Shown in pieces: positions 27,643-37,221 of a stretch of DNA of 64,000 bases. A program made the position numbers and the translations under genes. The stretch covers positions 1 through 64,000 of the forward strand of contig CANQRR010000012.1 of NCBI GenBank assembly GCA_947626285.1. The letters run 5' to 3'. The DNA comes from an uncultured Lachnospiraceae bacterium. GTDB taxonomy: Bacteria; Bacillota; Clostridia; Lachnospirales; Lachnospiraceae. Below the pieces are notes generated by a model. That model searched no databases. It was not told the origin of the DNA and saw nothing but the letters and a program-made list of their open reading frames with translations. Every line of letters begins with the position of its first letter. Position 1 is the stretch's first letter.

Positions 27643-27672
27643 ATCTTCACTTCCTTTGCACGAATCTACCGG

Positions 27673-27822
27673 TTACTTCGTTTCCTTGTGTAACGTGTGT
27701 GTCCTGCAGAACCGACAATACTTCTTCGTCTCCATTCTGTCAGGGTGGTTCTTTTTCTCTTTCGTCATGTTGTAATTACGCTGCTTGCACTCCGTGCACG
27801 CCAATGTGATTCTTACACGCAC
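27673..27822 (-). CDS. rpmG: 50S ribosomal protein L33
   Basis: GTG start, (M)[48 protein letters not shown]; not in the ORF track. Confidence 0.93.
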   Translation of the reverse strand: MRVRITLACTECKQRNYNMTKEKKNHPDRMETKKYCRFCRTHTLHKETK

Positions 27823-27972
27823 AACTCCCACCTCACCTTCCTAAATTAGTATACGTCTGTAAAAATCAGTGCGGCTTTTTAGACACAAAAAAAAAGCCTG
27901 CTTCCATACGCCTGTTCAGTGTACCATACCGGAATATGGAAAGTCAAGCCCTTTCTTAAATTTAAAGCCCAG

Positions 27973-28455
27973 TCACAGATAGAAAAATTCGTACTTCACC
28001 TGCATGTCCTCCCCGGTCGTCACCACCGCATAGCTTTGCCGGTGATCCTCCTGCCGCGGAAACGACAGGCTCCCCGGATTCAGCAGCGTGACCTCCTCGT
28101 CGCTCTGATCCAGAAGCGGCCGGTGCGTATGCCCGAACATGGCGATGCCGCAGCCGTTCGCCTTGGCCTCCTCGATCAGGTCCCGCGTACCGACCGACAC
28201 GTAGTAATAGTGTCCGTGCGTGATCAGAATGCGCAGTCCCCCGATCTCAACGATCTGGGTCAGCGGCAGCCTGGAAAAGAAATCACAGTTCCCCGCCACC
28301 ATGAACAGCGGACATCGCGCCATCTCCTGAATGCGCGCCTCCCCGCCCTCGTAATCGCCCAGATGGATCAGGCAGTCCGGCATTCCGGTATCCTGCAGCA
28401 CCCGCTCCAGATCCTCCTCATGACCATGCGTATCGCTCACAACCAGAATTCTCAT
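27973..28455 (-). CDS. YfcE/MJ0936-type metallophosphoesterase
   Basis: MRILVVSDTHGHEEDLERVL...LIHLGDYEGG, VAGNCDFFS, ITHGHYYYV, FGHTHRPL. Confidence 0.93.
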   Translation of the reverse strand: MRILVVSDTHGHEEDLERVLQDTGMPDCLIHLGDYEGGEARIQEMARCPLFMVAGNCDFFSRLPLTQIVEIGGLRILITHGHYYYVSVGTRDLIEEAKANGCGIAMFGHTHRPLLDQSDEEVTLLNPGSLSFPRQEDHRQSYAVVTTGEDMQVKYEFFYL

Positions 28456-28563
28456 TCGTCTCCGCTCTCCCTCGTCTCATCCGCGCCTCTTTGCGCCACT
28501 TTTCTTATGCGTCTTGTCTTTTCACGGCCTTTATTCTTCTGTGTCACATCTTTTCACAGCGCT

Positions 28564-29169
28564 TCATTTTTCACCCAACACCGCTCTCAGCTTCTCTCTC
28601 ATGCCCCGCAGGGCTTTGCCGCGGTGGCTCAGCTCGTTCTTCTTCTCCGGTGAGATCTCCGCCGAAGTGCAGCCGTATTCCGGCAAGAAAAAGATCGGAT
28701 CGTAGCCGAAACCGTTCTCTCCCCTGATCGCATAGCCGATCCGCCCCTCCATCGTGCCGAGGCTCGTCAAAATCTCTCCGCCCGGCAGCGCGCAGGCGAT
28801 CGCGCAGACAAAGCGCGCGCTGCGCTTCTCGTCCGGCACACCCTCCAATTTCTCAAGCAGTGCGGTATTCTTCACATCGTACGAAGTGCTCTCACCCATG
28901 AAACGCGCGGAATAAATGCCCGGCGCGCCATCCAGATAGTCGATCTGCAGTCCGGAGTCGTCCGCCAGCACCGCCTCGCCGGTGAGCTTCATGACGGTCT
29001 TCGCCTTAATGACCGCGTTCTCCTCGAAACTCTTTCCGTCCTCCACGATCTCCGCCTGGATCCCGGCCTCTCTCATGGAAACGATCGGAATACCGATATC
29101 CGCCAGGATCATACGGATCTCCCGCATCTTATCCTCATTGCCGGTCGCAAAAATGATGCGTTCTATCAT
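28564..29169 (-). CDS. rdgB: XTP/dITP diphosphatase (RdgB/HAM1)
   Basis: IIFATGNEDKMREIRMIL, VLADDSGLQIDYLDGAPGIYSARFMGE, GENGFGYDPIFFLPEYG. Confidence 0.95.
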   Translation of the reverse strand: MIERIIFATGNEDKMREIRMILADIGIPIVSMREAGIQAEIVEDGKSFEENAVIKAKTVMKLTGEAVLADDSGLQIDYLDGAPGIYSARFMGESTSYDVKNTALLEKLEGVPDEKRSARFVCAIACALPGGEILTSLGTMEGRIGYAIRGENGFGYDPIFFLPEYGCTSAEISPEKKNELSHRGKALRGMREKLRAVLGEK

Positions 29170-29337
29170 ATCTGACTGTCCGTCCTTTCGTCCGCGCCGC
29201 CGCAAACAGCGCTCCGGCTGTGACCACGGCTTCTTCTGCGATTCTATCATATCCCTCCGCTGTCTGTAAATCACATTTCACGCACATTTTCATATTTCCT
29301 GCCTGCTTCGCGTACACCTCTCCTGTCCGGTGGCGGT

Positions 29338-30954
29338 CTACTTTGTATACGCCTTCAGGCATACGTTCGTCCCGAAGCGCTCCTGCGTGTTCTCCCAGAG
29401 CTCCCCATACTGGCTGAGATAGCTCTCCTTCCCCTCGGTCGTCACGTTCTGAGTGTACTTGTCCGCGCGATACTCCACTGCCACAGGTTCGTCCGCCCCG
29501 GGCGTTGTGAGCTTCACGATCACGGCAAAGCGCTCTCCGTTCGCAAGAGGCTGCGGCTCATTCAGGTCGATCGTGTAATAACCCGCGTTTTTCAGTTCTC
29601 CTTTCTGCAGATATTCTCTTTCAGAAAAATCGGTCTCGTCCTGAAAATCGTGTACAAGAGATATCTCATAGGAAGTATCCGGTCCGACCGCGTAAAAGCC
29701 GACCGCCGCCAGCTGTTCCCCGGCCTCTGTACCGCTCAGGCTCCCGCTGTCCGCCAACAATTCGCCGGATGGCACGGACAGCTCCCCCGCCGTCTCATTA
29801 GGCGCTTCGTTCGCCTGCGCGCCTTCCATGTCAGACGCTTCGTTCATCTTTGCGTCTCTCAGGTCAGCCGTTCCATCCCCTGCTGCCGTGTAAATGTTCG
29901 CGCACCAACAGCTCTCGTCCGCATAGCCCTGCCGTCCCTGCCAGCCGCAGTCGTCGTACTGATAGATCTTCGCGTAATTGTCCGCCGGCTCGATCCGCGT
30001 ATAGCACACACAGGTCTTCGCTATATTCGGATCCGCGTAGGACACGTAAAAAATCCCGTCCTCTCCGAATCCGTCCTCCCAGGTATTCTGACAAATATAC
30101 GCGCCATCCTGATCCGGGGTCTCCGAAAACAGAAAGCGGGAATAATCGTCGTCCCAGCCAAGAATCACGACGTCGTGGTTCGGCGCCTGCTCATCCGGGC
30201 AGAAATACGCCCTCGTCCTGTCGTTGTAATAAAACGCAGTCTCCTGTCCTGCCGAATCGCGCGCTCCGTCAGCAGCGCAGTCAGTCTGCGCCTCTGTCTC
30301 GGAAGGGATCGAAGTGTTGTCCTGCCGCGCGCTTCGCTTCATATAGAGCGATGTCTGCACCGCGCCGTATTCTCGGATCGCGGTTTTGATGATCCCCGGC
30401 TTCGCGTCCTCGAGCAGCTGGATCTCCTGTACATGCACCGCGGACGTAAGTCCGTCCGGCGAAGCGCCGTCCCCATAGGGGTCTTCCTCCTCGGTCACGG
30501 GACCCTGCCAGCCGCTTAAGTAAGCCATTGTCATCAGGTAATCCCCACCCTCGTCAATATCTATGGTAAACGCGTTCTTCCTCGTCATGTGATCCGCTGA
30601 AAAGACAAGCTTCTGTTCGGGCAATAGCGCCGCCTCAAGCGCGGAGACCGCGGCAAACGCCCAGCAGGTCTCATCGCTGCCCTGCCGCCGCACCGTCGGC
30701 TTCTTTCCATAGTCCCCGGCGTACCAGCGCGCAGGCAGCCGCTCCGCGCGAATCCCTGCCAACCCGGCTCCCAGAGCTGCGTCCCAGGTCGTCGTTTCAT
30801 ATTCTGCTTCACACAGGCTGTCCCCGGCGTCCTCCGCAGCCTCTATTCGTTCTGCCTGGGCACCCCCTGCAAAAAGCAATCCTGCCAAAATACCCGCCGT
30901 CAATACGGGCGGAAGCGCCTCCCGCAGCCGGACTGCTCGTCTCCATCGTTTCAT
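29338..30954 (-). CDS. Secreted papain-like (C1) cysteine peptidase with lectin-like domain
   Basis: Signal peptide; GSDETCWAFAAVSALEAALL (Cys), NHDVVILGWDDDYS (His), QNTWEDGFGEDGIFYVSY (Asn). Confidence 0.88.
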   Translation of the reverse strand: MKRWRRAVRLREALPPVLTAGILAGLLFAGGAQAERIEAAEDAGDSLCEAEYETTTWDAALGAGLAGIRAERLPARWYAGDYGKKPTVRRQGSDETCWAFAAVSALEAALLPEQKLVFSADHMTRKNAFTIDIDEGGDYLMTMAYLSGWQGPVTEEEDPYGDGASPDGLTSAVHVQEIQLLEDAKPGIIKTAIREYGAVQTSLYMKRSARQDNTSIPSETEAQTDCAADGARDSAGQETAFYYNDRTRAYFCPDEQAPNHDVVILGWDDDYSRFLFSETPDQDGAYICQNTWEDGFGEDGIFYVSYADPNIAKTCVCYTRIEPADNYAKIYQYDDCGWQGRQGYADESCWCANIYTAAGDGTADLRDAKMNEASDMEGAQANEAPNETAGELSVPSGELLADSGSLSGTEAGEQLAAVGFYAVGPDTSYEISLVHDFQDETDFSEREYLQKGELKNAGYYTIDLNEPQPLANGERFAVIVKLTTPGADEPVAVEYRADKYTQNVTTEGKESYLSQYGELWENTQERFGTNVCLKAYTK

Positions 30955-30961
30955 TTTGATC

Positions 30962-32119
30962 CTACCGCCCCGTATCTCTTTTCGGCGGCCGCGGCCCCGG
31001 GAACTGATAGAAGTAGGTCTTTATCATTCCGTTGTAGATCTTCCGGTTCCGCTCCGCCTTTTTGCCTATGTATTTTTCCGCCTCGTCATAGGAGGTGATC
31101 ACATACTCTGACCAGGAATCGAGCCTTGCGAACGCCTGTCCTATCTCGCGGTACAGCGCCGGAAGGCTCTCCCGCTCCTCGATGCGCTCGCCGTAAGGCG
31201 GATTCGTGATGATGAATCCGTATTTCCTCGAATGGCTCAGCTCACTGACCGGCCGCTGCTGGAAATGGATCAACTGCTCCACCCCTGCAAGCCGGGCATT
31301 CTCGCGCGCCGCTTTCACCACTTCCCCGTCGATGTCGTAGCCCTGAATATCCGTCTGTACCGAAAGGTCGATAAGATCCTGCGCCTCCTCTACGGCATTG
31401 TACCAGGTTTTGCGAGGAATCAGCTTGTCCCATTTCTCCGCTAGGAAAGAACGGTTCATGCCCGGCGCGATGTTGGCCGCCATCAATGCAGCCTCGATCG
31501 GAAAGGTCCCGCTTCCGCAGAACGGATCAACCAGGATTCGGTCTTTTTTCCAAGGCGTCAGCTGGATCAGCGCGGCGGCAAGCGTCTCGGAGATCGGCGC
31601 CTTCGCGGTCAGTTTCCGGTATCCGCGCTTGTGCAGGGATTCCCCCGTCGTGTCCAGCCCGATCACCGCCTCGTCCTTCATGAGAAAGATGCGGAGCGGA
31701 TAACTCGCCCCGCTCTCCTCAAACCAGCTCACGCCGTAGACGTCCTTCAGCCGCTCCACGATTGCCTTCTTCACGATCGACTGGATGTCGGACGGACTGA
31801 ACAATTTGCTCTTCACGGAGGTCGCCTTCGTCACCCAGAATTTTGCGTCGATTGGCAGATATCGCTCCCACTCCAATGCCTTCACCCGCTCAAACAACTC
31901 GTCGAAGGTCTCCGCGTGGACAGCTCCGACCTTGAGCAGGATCCGCTCAGCGGAGCGCAGGAACACATTGGCGATCGCAATTGCCTCTGCATCCCCGAGG
32001 AAAGCGACACGCCCGTCCTCCACGCCGCTGATCTCGTAGCCCAGATCCAGAATCTCCCGCTTCAGCACCGCCTCCAGCCCGAAGTGGCACGGCGCGATCA
32101 GCTCAAACATCTCTCTCAT
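30962..32119 (-). CDS. THUMP-domain class I SAM-dependent RNA methyltransferase (RlmL N-terminal/YpsC-like)
   Basis: DPFCGSGTFPIEAALMAANIAPG, GYDIDGEVVKAARENA, IITNPPYGERI. Confidence 0.93.
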   Translation of the reverse strand: MREMFELIAPCHFGLEAVLKREILDLGYEISGVEDGRVAFLGDAEAIAIANVFLRSAERILLKVGAVHAETFDELFERVKALEWERYLPIDAKFWVTKATSVKSKLFSPSDIQSIVKKAIVERLKDVYGVSWFEESGASYPLRIFLMKDEAVIGLDTTGESLHKRGYRKLTAKAPISETLAAALIQLTPWKKDRILVDPFCGSGTFPIEAALMAANIAPGMNRSFLAEKWDKLIPRKTWYNAVEEAQDLIDLSVQTDIQGYDIDGEVVKAARENARLAGVEQLIHFQQRPVSELSHSRKYGFIITNPPYGERIEERESLPALYREIGQAFARLDSWSEYVITSYDEAEKYIGKKAERNRKIYNGMIKTYFYQFPGPRPPKRDTGR

Positions 32120-32183
32120 GACGACTTCCTCTCCGTTTTCTGTTCCGACAGACCTCTTTTCTCCTGCCCGCCGGTTGTAGTTT

Positions 32184-32495
32184 CTATCTTAATGCCCGCC
32201 CGCAGCTCTTGTCAATATCTTTGTATGCCCGATAGCCTCCTACCACGCTCTTTGCGTGGTAGCCGTGCCGCTCCAGTTCCCGGGCGACAGCCATACTGAG
32301 CGCGCCCCGGTCACAATACAGGATCACGGTCTCCCCGCACCTACCGGCAAGTTCCGCGTGAAACTTCCCCTGCGGCACGTTGACAGCGCCCCGGACGTGA
32401 TCCCGCCGGAATTCATCCTGTGAACGCAGATCTATAATAAGGTACTTTCCCTCACGGGCGTACCGTTCCAGCTCTTTTGCCGAGATGGCCTCCAT
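32184..32495 (-). CDS. Rhodanese-like domain protein
   Basis: LIIDLRSQDEFRRDHVRGAVNVPQGKF...VILYCDRGALSMAVARELERHGY. Confidence 0.9.
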   Translation of the reverse strand: MEAISAKELERYAREGKYLIIDLRSQDEFRRDHVRGAVNVPQGKFHAELAGRCGETVILYCDRGALSMAVARELERHGYHAKSVVGGYRAYKDIDKSCGRALR

Positions 32496-32669
32496 AACGC
32501 ATCAATCCCCTTTTTTCTATCATATGAATCAGCTGCTAAAAGGTCCTGCGTTCTCATCCGTTCCACTCAGCCGCACGCAACGCAAAAAGGGACGCCGCGC
32601 GCCCCTTTCTGTCTTTGCACCTCTTCTTCATCTCCGCCTTCAGGCCGGAGAACCCGCGTGCTTTCGCAA

Positions 32670-32837
32670 TCAATACTCGGACTTTGACTCGTCGCTGCAG
32701 TTGTCGCAGTTCTTCGCGTTCTTGCTGGAAGAATTAGAGGAATTCGTATTCGATGCATTCTTCGCTTTATTCTGTGACTGTGAATTCTTGCTGTTTGAAG
32801 AGCTCTGGCTCTCCGCGTTGTTCGTATTCTTCGCCAT
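32670..32837 (-). CDS. 55-aa Asn/Ser/Lys-rich small protein
   Basis: MAKNTNNAESQSSSNSKNSQSQNKAKNASNTNSSNSSSKNAKNCDNCSDESKSEY; RBS GGAGGC. Confidence 0.55.
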   Translation of the reverse strand: MAKNTNNAESQSSSNSKNSQSQNKAKNASNTNSSNSSSKNAKNCDNCSDESKSEY

Positions 32838-33141
32838 GATAATAGCCTCCTGTGTCTTGGTTTTTTGTTGCAAAATTAGTATTCCAATATTTTTTAAAAA
32901 TATGTATTGCAATTTTTTGGAAACTATATTATAATCCTATCTGTAAAAAGAATTTACCCTTCAAAACAATTTTTTTTACAAACCCCTTATTAATTATTTA
33001 TACTCCCCTCGAAACAGTCGGTAGCTCCCCTACCGGCTGTTTCACTTTCTATTGATAATTATTCAGCCGAAAACAAACAGAATCCGTACACTCGGGCGCG
33101 CAGCGCTCTTGATGAAACAGGGAAAGCCCGCCGGTCAAACA

Positions 33142-33187
33142 AAAAGGCCGGGGTGAGACCGCCTCCCGGCTGCCTCACCCCGGCCTT
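33142..33187. terminator. Rho-independent terminator
   Basis: AAAGGCCGGGGTGAG...CTCACCCCGGCCTTT. Confidence 0.85.
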
Positions 33188-33205
33188 TCTTTCTCTCCGT
33201 CACAT

Positions 33206-34387
33206 TTACTCGGCATCCTCACCGTATACAAACTCATGCAGCTTCTCGATCGTCGGCTCCCAGTCAGGTACAAGCATGCCCTGGCCATTTACATCGATCA
33301 CATCATACATGTTGTCGTACGGGATTCGATCCGTCTCCACCTTATACTGCAGCATATCCGGAAGCTCGGAGAGCATGCCCCAGATCTCCGTCTCCGGGAT
33401 GTTCGTCGTCACATACTCCAGAATGCCTTTCATCTTCTCGCTCATCTGTGCCACGGACATCTGCTTCACCTCGGTGAGCAGCTGCTGCAGCAGATAGCGC
33501 TGGCGCTCCGTGCGCTGATAATCGGAATTTCCTACCCAGCGGTTACGGCAGTAGGCTACGGCCTGCACGCCGTCGCAGTAAAGGCTGCCGCCCTCATCGG
33601 GTACGAAATGCGGCTCCGGATCGATCTTGAGCTGGCGCTTGCACATGTCGTCGATGTAGCCGTTCATGACCTCCGCCTCCGCGGCCGTGACATCCAGGGA
33701 TACGCCGCCGATCAGATCGATGATGTCCACCAGGTTCCAGAAATCTACCGCAATATAGCGGTCCACTTTTATCTTGTATGTGTCAGTCACTGTCTGGCAA
33801 AGCAGCGGACCTGCCCCGCGCGCGTAAGCATTATTCAGCTTCTGATACCCGACGCCCGGAATATCCACGTAGGTATCGCGCATCAGGGATACCATCGAGA
33901 CCCTGTCATTTTCCTTGTCGATAGACACGAGGATCATGCTGTCCGAATTGCCGTTCCAGGTCTGGTCCTGTCTGTCCACACCCACCAAAAGCACATTGTA
34001 GACATCCTCGTCCGACACGGTCTTGCGATTCGCGAGGCTGCTCATGCGGTCATGAATGCTGTCGAGCTCATCCGAGCTCACCTTCTTCGTGACTCCCAGC
34101 TGCTCGTCCGGTGTCATCGTCTCCTCTTCCATCTGCTCCACGACGTGCTCCGGAAGCGCCTCTACTGTATTCACTTCCTCGTCCGCCACGTAATTGATGT
34201 TGCTGTAGAGGTCGTGTCCCAGTTTATAGATCAGACCTCCGCTTATGCCGACGATCGCCAGCACAACGCAAAGACTGATGCCGAATACCTTCTTCATGTT
34301 CATTCCGGTCTTTTTCGGGCTCTCAGCACTGCGGCGGCTCCCATTGTTTGCGTACGGATTTGGTCGGTTTCTTCTGTTCTCTGCCAT
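33206..34387 (-). CDS. LytR-CpsA-Psr (LCP) family protein
   Basis: NVLLVGVDRQDQTWNGNSDSMILVSIDKENDRVSMVSLMRDTYVDIPGVGYQKLNNAYARG; DGVQAVAYCRNR. Confidence 0.95.
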   Translation of the reverse strand: MAENRRNRPNPYANNGSRRSAESPKKTGMNMKKVFGISLCVVLAIVGISGGLIYKLGHDLYSNINYVADEEVNTVEALPEHVVEQMEEETMTPDEQLGVTKKVSSDELDSIHDRMSSLANRKTVSDEDVYNVLLVGVDRQDQTWNGNSDSMILVSIDKENDRVSMVSLMRDTYVDIPGVGYQKLNNAYARGAGPLLCQTVTDTYKIKVDRYIAVDFWNLVDIIDLIGGVSLDVTAAEAEVMNGYIDDMCKRQLKIDPEPHFVPDEGGSLYCDGVQAVAYCRNRWVGNSDYQRTERQRYLLQQLLTEVKQMSVAQMSEKMKGILEYVTTNIPETEIWGMLSELPDMLQYKVETDRIPYDNMYDVIDVNGQGMLVPDWEPTIEKLHEFVYGEDAE

Positions 34388-34524
34388 TTCGTAATCCCTC
34401 CTGATCTCTGTAGCTCTATTTCTATGATTACCCATTCCCGCATCATTATTACCAGAATTGCCAGACTAATTTTTACCATCAAGATGAAAAAAGCTTTCCA
34501 AGCGACTTGACTTGGAAAGCTCAG

Positions 34525-34608
34525 TGCGGAGAAAGGGACTTGAACCCTCACGATATTGCTACCACAGGCACCTGAAGCCTGCGCGTCTGCCAATTCCGCC
34601 ATCTCCGC
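34525..34608 (-). tRNA. tRNA-Leu, anticodon CAG
   Basis: GCGGAGA...TCTCCGC acceptor; anticodon stem-loop CAGGC-TTCAGGT-GCCTG; long variable arm; GGTTCAAGTCC T arm; CCA not encoded. Confidence 0.93.
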
Positions 34609-34801
34609 AGATTAGTAAGTCTCGCAACTCATGTCGATAATGATACTATATGCCATCTCAAATGTCAATAGATTTTTCTGGATTTTTGCGCTGACTTGAT
34701 ACGCACTGGCATATATCACCACATCGTCAGATAAACAGAATAATTTTTCAAAAACATAAAAAAATCCCCGAAAACTTAATGCTTCCAGGGATTCTCAAAC
34801 G

Positions 34802-34885
34802 TGCGGAAGATGGGACTTGAACCCACACGGTGTGACCACCACAAGATCCTTAGTCTTGCTCGTCTGCCAATTCCGACACTTCCGC
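34802..34885 (-). tRNA. tRNA-Leu, anticodon AAG
   Basis: GCGGAAG...CTTCCGC acceptor; anticodon stem-loop CAAGA-CTAAGGA-TCTTG; class II variable arm. Confidence 0.9.
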
Positions 34886-34958
34886 GAACAAATGGAATTA
34901 TAGCAAAGAATATAGGAGAAGTCAACACCAAATTTGAAAGGGCAGGCGCGGGCCAATT

Positions 34959-35909
34959 TTATTCCGACAACGCGATATTCAGCCCTTCCGAGATCGTGAA
35001 GCTCAGGTATTTCACCGTCTCGTCGATGTCTTTTGGAGTCACAAACATCGTATTTAAATGCGGGGAGATCAGTTCGCGGATCATCTGATGTTTCTCTGCC
35101 TGATCCAGTGTGCCGAGCGTCCCGCCAAGGCGCTGCATGCTCGCGCTGCGGTCCATCTCGGTCACCAGCTCCTCCATCGTATCGTTCACGATCGTAGCGG
35201 CGTCCACGACGGTCGGGACGCCGACCGCGATCACCGGCACGCCCAGCGTCTCCTCGTTGATCGCGTTGCGGTGGTTGCCGACGCCGGAACCCGGGTTGAT
35301 CCCCGTGTCCGTGATCTGAATCGTGCGGTTTAAGCGTTTCGTGCTGCGCGCCGCAAGCGCGTCGATCGCGATCACCGCCTCCGGAGCTGTCTCCTCCACG
35401 ACTCCCCGGATGATCTCAAGCGTCTCCATGCCGGTCTGCGCCATCACGCCCGGCACGATCGCGCTGATCTCGCCGGATTTCCCGGAGTCCCCCGGCATCT
35501 GTCCGTACTCTTTGATCATGTGGCGCGTGATGTGCAGATTGCCGACCACGTCCGGCCCAAGCGCGTCCGGTGTCACCTCACGGTTGCCAAGTCCGACCAC
35601 AAGCACCGATCTCCTGCGGTCGCCCAAAATCCGGCACAAGTGCTTCGCAAGCTCCTCCGAGATCTCCCGGTGATAGCCTTCGTCCGGCGTCGACATGTTC
35701 GGCGCCTCGATCGTGATGTACGTTCCCACCGGTTTTCCCATCGCCTTTGCGCCGTTCTCCGTCTCGATCCGCACGGTCGTCGTATAGATCTCGCGCTTCG
35801 TGTCTTTCTCCTCCTCCACCTTGACGCCCCGGATCCGTACATCGTCCGCCTCATAGCTCTCCCTCGCCTCGAGCGCCAGGTCTGTCCGTATCTGAAAATT
35901 CCCCATCAT
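34959..35909 (-). CDS. gpr: GPR endopeptidase (germination protease)
   Basis: FQIRTDLALEARE, VLVVGLGNREVTPDALGP, AIDALAARSTKRLNRTIQITDTGINPGSGVGNHR. Confidence 0.96.
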   Translation of the reverse strand: MMGNFQIRTDLALEARESYEADDVRIRGVKVEEEKDTKREIYTTTVRIETENGAKAMGKPVGTYITIEAPNMSTPDEGYHREISEELAKHLCRILGDRRRSVLVVGLGNREVTPDALGPDVVGNLHITRHMIKEYGQMPGDSGKSGEISAIVPGVMAQTGMETLEIIRGVVEETAPEAVIAIDALAARSTKRLNRTIQITDTGINPGSGVGNHRNAINEETLGVPVIAVGVPTVVDAATIVNDTMEELVTEMDRSASMQRLGGTLGTLDQAEKHQMIRELISPHLNTMFVTPKDIDETVKYLSFTISEGLNIALSE

Positions 35910-36078
35910 AGCAGCTCTCCTTCGTACCTTATTGGCTTATTTTTTGCAAGTTTTTCGGAAATATGTATTGACAGAAAACTTAGATTGGAATAAGATATAT
36001 GAGTATGTTTACAGGAAACGACCGTGTCCGTTTTTAATGAAACAAAACATAACTCTATAAGGTTTGGAGGTGTATACG

Positions 36079-36342
36079 TTGGCAAACATTAAATCCGCAA
36101 AGAAGAGAATTCTGGTGTCCAAGACCAGGAACGAGCGTAATAAGTCTATCAAGTCCGCTGTCAAGACTGCGATCAAGAAGGTAGAGGCTGCTGTCGCTGC
36201 GAAGGACAAGGCCGCTGCCGAGGCAGCTCTGCTGGCTGCCACATCCACGATCGACAAGGCTGCGAAGAAGGGTGTGTACCACAAGAACAACGCAGCGAGA
36301 AAAGTTTCACGTCTGGCAAAGGCAGTCAACACACTGGCATAA
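36079..36342 (+). CDS. rpsT: 30S ribosomal protein S20 (TTG start)
   Basis: (M)ANIKSAKKRILVSKTRNERNKSIKSAVKTAIKKVEAAV; RBS GGAGG at 36066. Confidence 0.96.
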   Translation: MANIKSAKKRILVSKTRNERNKSIKSAVKTAIKKVEAAVAAKDKAAAEAALLAATSTIDKAAKKGVYHKNNAARKVSRLAKAVNTLA

Positions 36343-36359
36343 AATAAATATACGAATAC

Positions 36360-36397
36360 GAAAAGCAGCTGATACCGTCATGTCAGCTGCTTTTTTT
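36360..36397 (+). terminator. Rho-independent terminator after rpsT
   Basis: AAAAGCAGCTGA...TCAGCTGCTTTTTTT. Confidence 0.85.
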
Positions 36398-36439
36398 GTG
36401 CTTGCATATTTGTGTCTGAATGGACCGCGTGCCGCCTGT

Positions 36440-37036
36440 CTACTCGGCTTCCAGTCCGCAAAGTTCCTCGATCTCCGCCCAGATTTCTTCCCGGCCCTGC
36501 TTTGTGACCGCGGAATACGGCAAAACCTTCGTCCAGGGGCGCGTGTGAAGTCCCTCACGGATCAGCTTCAATTGTTTCTGGATCTGGCTGCGGTTGATCT
36601 TGTCCATCTTTGTCGCAATGATGATCGGCTCGTAGCCGTTGCCGCAGATCCACTCGTACATCGTCCGGTCATTCGCGCCCGGCTCGTGGCGGATGTCCAC
36701 CAGGAGAAACACGGCGCGCAGCTGCTTTGAGCCGTGCAGATAGCGCTCGATCAGCTTCCCCCACTTCTCCTTCTCGCTCTGGGAGACCTTCGCGTATCCG
36801 TAGCCCGGCAGGTCTACCAGATACAGCGTGTCGTTGACATTATAAAAATTGATTGTCTGCGTCTTGCCCGGCTGCGCGCTCGTGCGCGCCAGCGCCTTGC
36901 GGTTCATCAGCCCGTTGATCAGCGAAGATTTCCCGACGTTCGACTTCCCGGCGAACGCCACCTCCGCCCTCGTATTCTCCGGCAACACACTCGTGACGCC
37001 GCAGACCGTCTCCAAGCTTACGTGCCTTATTATCAT
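36440..37036 (-). CDS. engB: Ribosome biogenesis GTPase YihA/YsxC (EngB)
   Basis: EVAFAGKSNVGKSSLINGLMNRK, TINFYNVNDTLYLVDLPGYGYAKV. Confidence 0.96.
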   Translation of the reverse strand: MIIRHVSLETVCGVTSVLPENTRAEVAFAGKSNVGKSSLINGLMNRKALARTSAQPGKTQTINFYNVNDTLYLVDLPGYGYAKVSQSEKEKWGKLIERYLHGSKQLRAVFLLVDIRHEPGANDRTMYEWICGNGYEPIIIATKMDKINRSQIQKQLKLIREGLHTRPWTKVLPYSAVTKQGREEIWAEIEELCGLEAE

Positions 37037-37052
37037 GGATCTGCCTCCAATC

Positions 37053-37221
37053 CGTGTTTAGTGTATCACATTCGTAGACAGGAACCGCAGGGATTTCCGG
37101 GGCTTTTCCGGCACAAACTGAAAAAAGATAATCTTCCGTTTTTCAATACGTATCTACAGTTTTGCCGGGAAAGTTCCCAGGAAGGGTACCGTGCGGTTCC
37201 GTCCGATGTTCGCTAAGCACG
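37053..37221 (-). repeat. Dispersed structured repeat family B, copy 2, with related terminal inverted repeats
   Basis: Core 37074..37204 matches the reverse complement of 14671..14801; outer ends CGTGTTTAGTG (37053-37063) and CGCTAAGCACG (37211-37221). Confidence 0.85.
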
